Of a DNA stretch of 5,169 bases, positions 4,366 to 5,169 are shown piece after piece. Location: assembly GCA_031276415.1 (NCBI GenBank), contig JAISNF010000425.1:1-5169 (forward strand), written 5' to 3'. Position numbers and translations under genes: made by a program. Position 1 is the stretch's first letter. The number at the start of each line of letters is the position of its first letter. The notes beneath the pieces were generated by a model, which was given only the letters and a program-made list of their open reading frames with translations, did no database searches and was not told where the DNA came from. This stretch comes from Planctomycetaceae bacterium. GTDB taxonomy: Bacteria; Planctomycetota; Planctomycetia; Pirellulales; Thermoguttaceae.

Positions 4366-5169
4366 ATGAAAAAGACATTACGTTTCGGCTTTACACTTGT
4401 CGAACTGTTGGTAGTGATTGCAATTATTGCCATGTTAATTGCGTTACTATTACCCGCCGTTCAAGCGGCGCGCGAGGCGGCGCGGAGAATGACCTGTTCC
4501 AACCATTTCAAGCAGTATGGTTTGGCTTTACACAATTATCACGATACCCATAAGTCATTTCCTTGCGGAAATTGTAACTTCTACAATCTTAACTGGGCAG
4601 GCGATATGATTGGAAGAAATCCAGAAACCGGTACAACCATTTTTCTTTATCCGTTTATGGAAGCGGTTGCCATGTATGATATTTTTGTTCAATATGCCAA
4701 AACTGTTCCCACTAATTCCAGAATTTCTCCAAGTCTATCGGTCGACCGCGTTCAAAGTTTGCCAACCCTTCAATGTCCTTCCGATCCTTATGTTAAAATA
4801 CCTTCGCAAGGTAATCCAGCATGGGGAAATTCCAAATTTAATGTATTGATATGTCGTGGTGACTCTGCATGGCACAATGCGCGGCGTGATGATCAGGAAA
4901 GTGTATCAAGCCTTTCGCATGGTAATTCAACTCGTGGAGTTTTTGCCCGTGAGGTTTGGCGGGGATTTGAATATTGTGTTGATGGAACGAGTAATACTAT
5001 TGCAGCAGGCGAAGGAGTAGGTCCCAGTACAGGTACTTCAAATAGTAGAGAGGTTAAAGGTGGAATTTATCAAAGTACGACTATTCATGATGGTCGGGCA
5101 TTTCCAAAAAGATGTTTGGATAATGCCTATTCTTCGGATCGTACTTTGCTCAATAGTGGTAGTGATTCA
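4366..5169 (+). CDS. DUF1559-family prepilin-like protein (3' partial)
   Basis: The frame is open to the window edge (268 codons, no stop). Residues 1-41 form a class III, type IV pilin-like signal: positive head MKKTLRFG, prepilin peptidase site G8/F9 (FTLVE), hydrophobic helix LLVVIAIIAMLIALLLPAV, then the QAAREAARRM helix typical of planctomycete members. Further family landmarks are CSNHFKQYGLALHNYHDTH (44-62), the SFP turn, a YPFMEA segment (95-100), PTLQCPSDP (133-141), RGVF (190-193) and DGTSNTIAAGE (206-216). The mature protein should be a pseudopilin-like surface or membrane-anchored protein. The family is greatly expanded in Planctomycetota and its function is largely unknown. The C-terminus lies outside the window; full members usually run somewhat over 300 residues. 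The context is a strong promoter at 3789-3816, a long structured leader, and a duplicated head immediately upstream. Confidence 0.92.
   Translation, partial: MKKTLRFGFTLVELLVVIAIIAMLIALLLPAVQAAREAARRMTCSNHFKQYGLALHNYHDTHKSFPCGNCNFYNLNWAGDMIGRNPETGTTIFLYPFMEAVAMYDIFVQYAKTVPTNSRISPSLSVDRVQSLPTLQCPSDPYVKIPSQGNPAWGNSKFNVLICRGDSAWHNARRDDQESVSSLSHGNSTRGVFAREVWRGFEYCVDGTSNTIAAGEGVGPSTGTSNSREVKGGIYQSTTIHDGRAFPKRCLDNAYSSDRTLLNSGSDS

Larger units (their letters stand above)
4202..4410 (+). repeat. Imperfect tandem repeat of leader plus prepilin head (104 and 105 bases)
   Basis: Copy 1 spans 4202-4305 and copy 2 spans 4306-4410. Each has, in order, a hairpin (CAGATTA/TAATCTG with a 9-base loop, at 4202-4224 and 4306-4328), a diverged spacer, an AGGAGA ribosome site, an ATG and 15 codons ending FTLVELL. 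The first 24 bases differ at one position and the 45 coding bases at seven, nearly all silent. The spacers are much more diverged. Mostly silent differences suggest two old paralogs brought together rather than a fresh duplication. Confidence 0.85.

Noticed and set aside
4610..4849. 79-codon plus-strand frame within the DUF1559 gene
   Set aside because: It lies in another frame of a region whose DUF1559 translation has clear family landmarks.

Overview
The window looks like a piece of chromosome from a member of the Planctomycetota. The main evidence is the incomplete gene at the right edge. It encodes a DUF1559-type prepilin-like protein with the typical planctomycete head (FTLVELLVVIAIIA, then LLLPAVQAAREAARRM) and the DGTSNTI motif. 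The DNA is fairly AT-rich, which would suit a low-GC, possibly gut-associated lineage, but that placement is a guess.

Left part (1-1427): the last 30 codons of an unrecognised gene, a short minus-strand coding remnant that seems to carry a one-base frameshift (114-270), a sigma70-type promoter (264-291), and a 306-residue protein made only of the thiamine diphosphate (ThDP)-binding half of transketolase. The Mg/ThDP ligands of that protein are intact, but histidines that bind substrate in classical transketolase are replaced. No gene for the matching pyrimidine-binding half is present.

Middle (1428-3491, minus): a complete, apparently functional transketolase, convergent with the half-gene, with its own promoter at 3583-3610. 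It is the pentose phosphate pathway enzyme.

Right part (3492-5169): a 769-base gene-free stretch holds short tandem repeats, a dispersed-repeat-like pair, a near-perfect sigma70 promoter preceded by A/T tracts (3763-3816), and a leader of about 440 nt that folds into nested stems. The core (3929-4069) is a closed multi-branch structure with 10-, 13- and 11-bp stems, and part of its closing stem has an alternative partner downstream. The leader ends in a roughly 105-base imperfect tandem repeat. Each unit holds a small hairpin, a Shine-Dalgarno site, an ATG and the first 15 codons of a prepilin-like gene. The first copy is a truncated head that stays in frame with the second, which starts the real DUF1559 gene.

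The best candidate for something undescribed is this structured leader together with the duplicated leader/signal unit.
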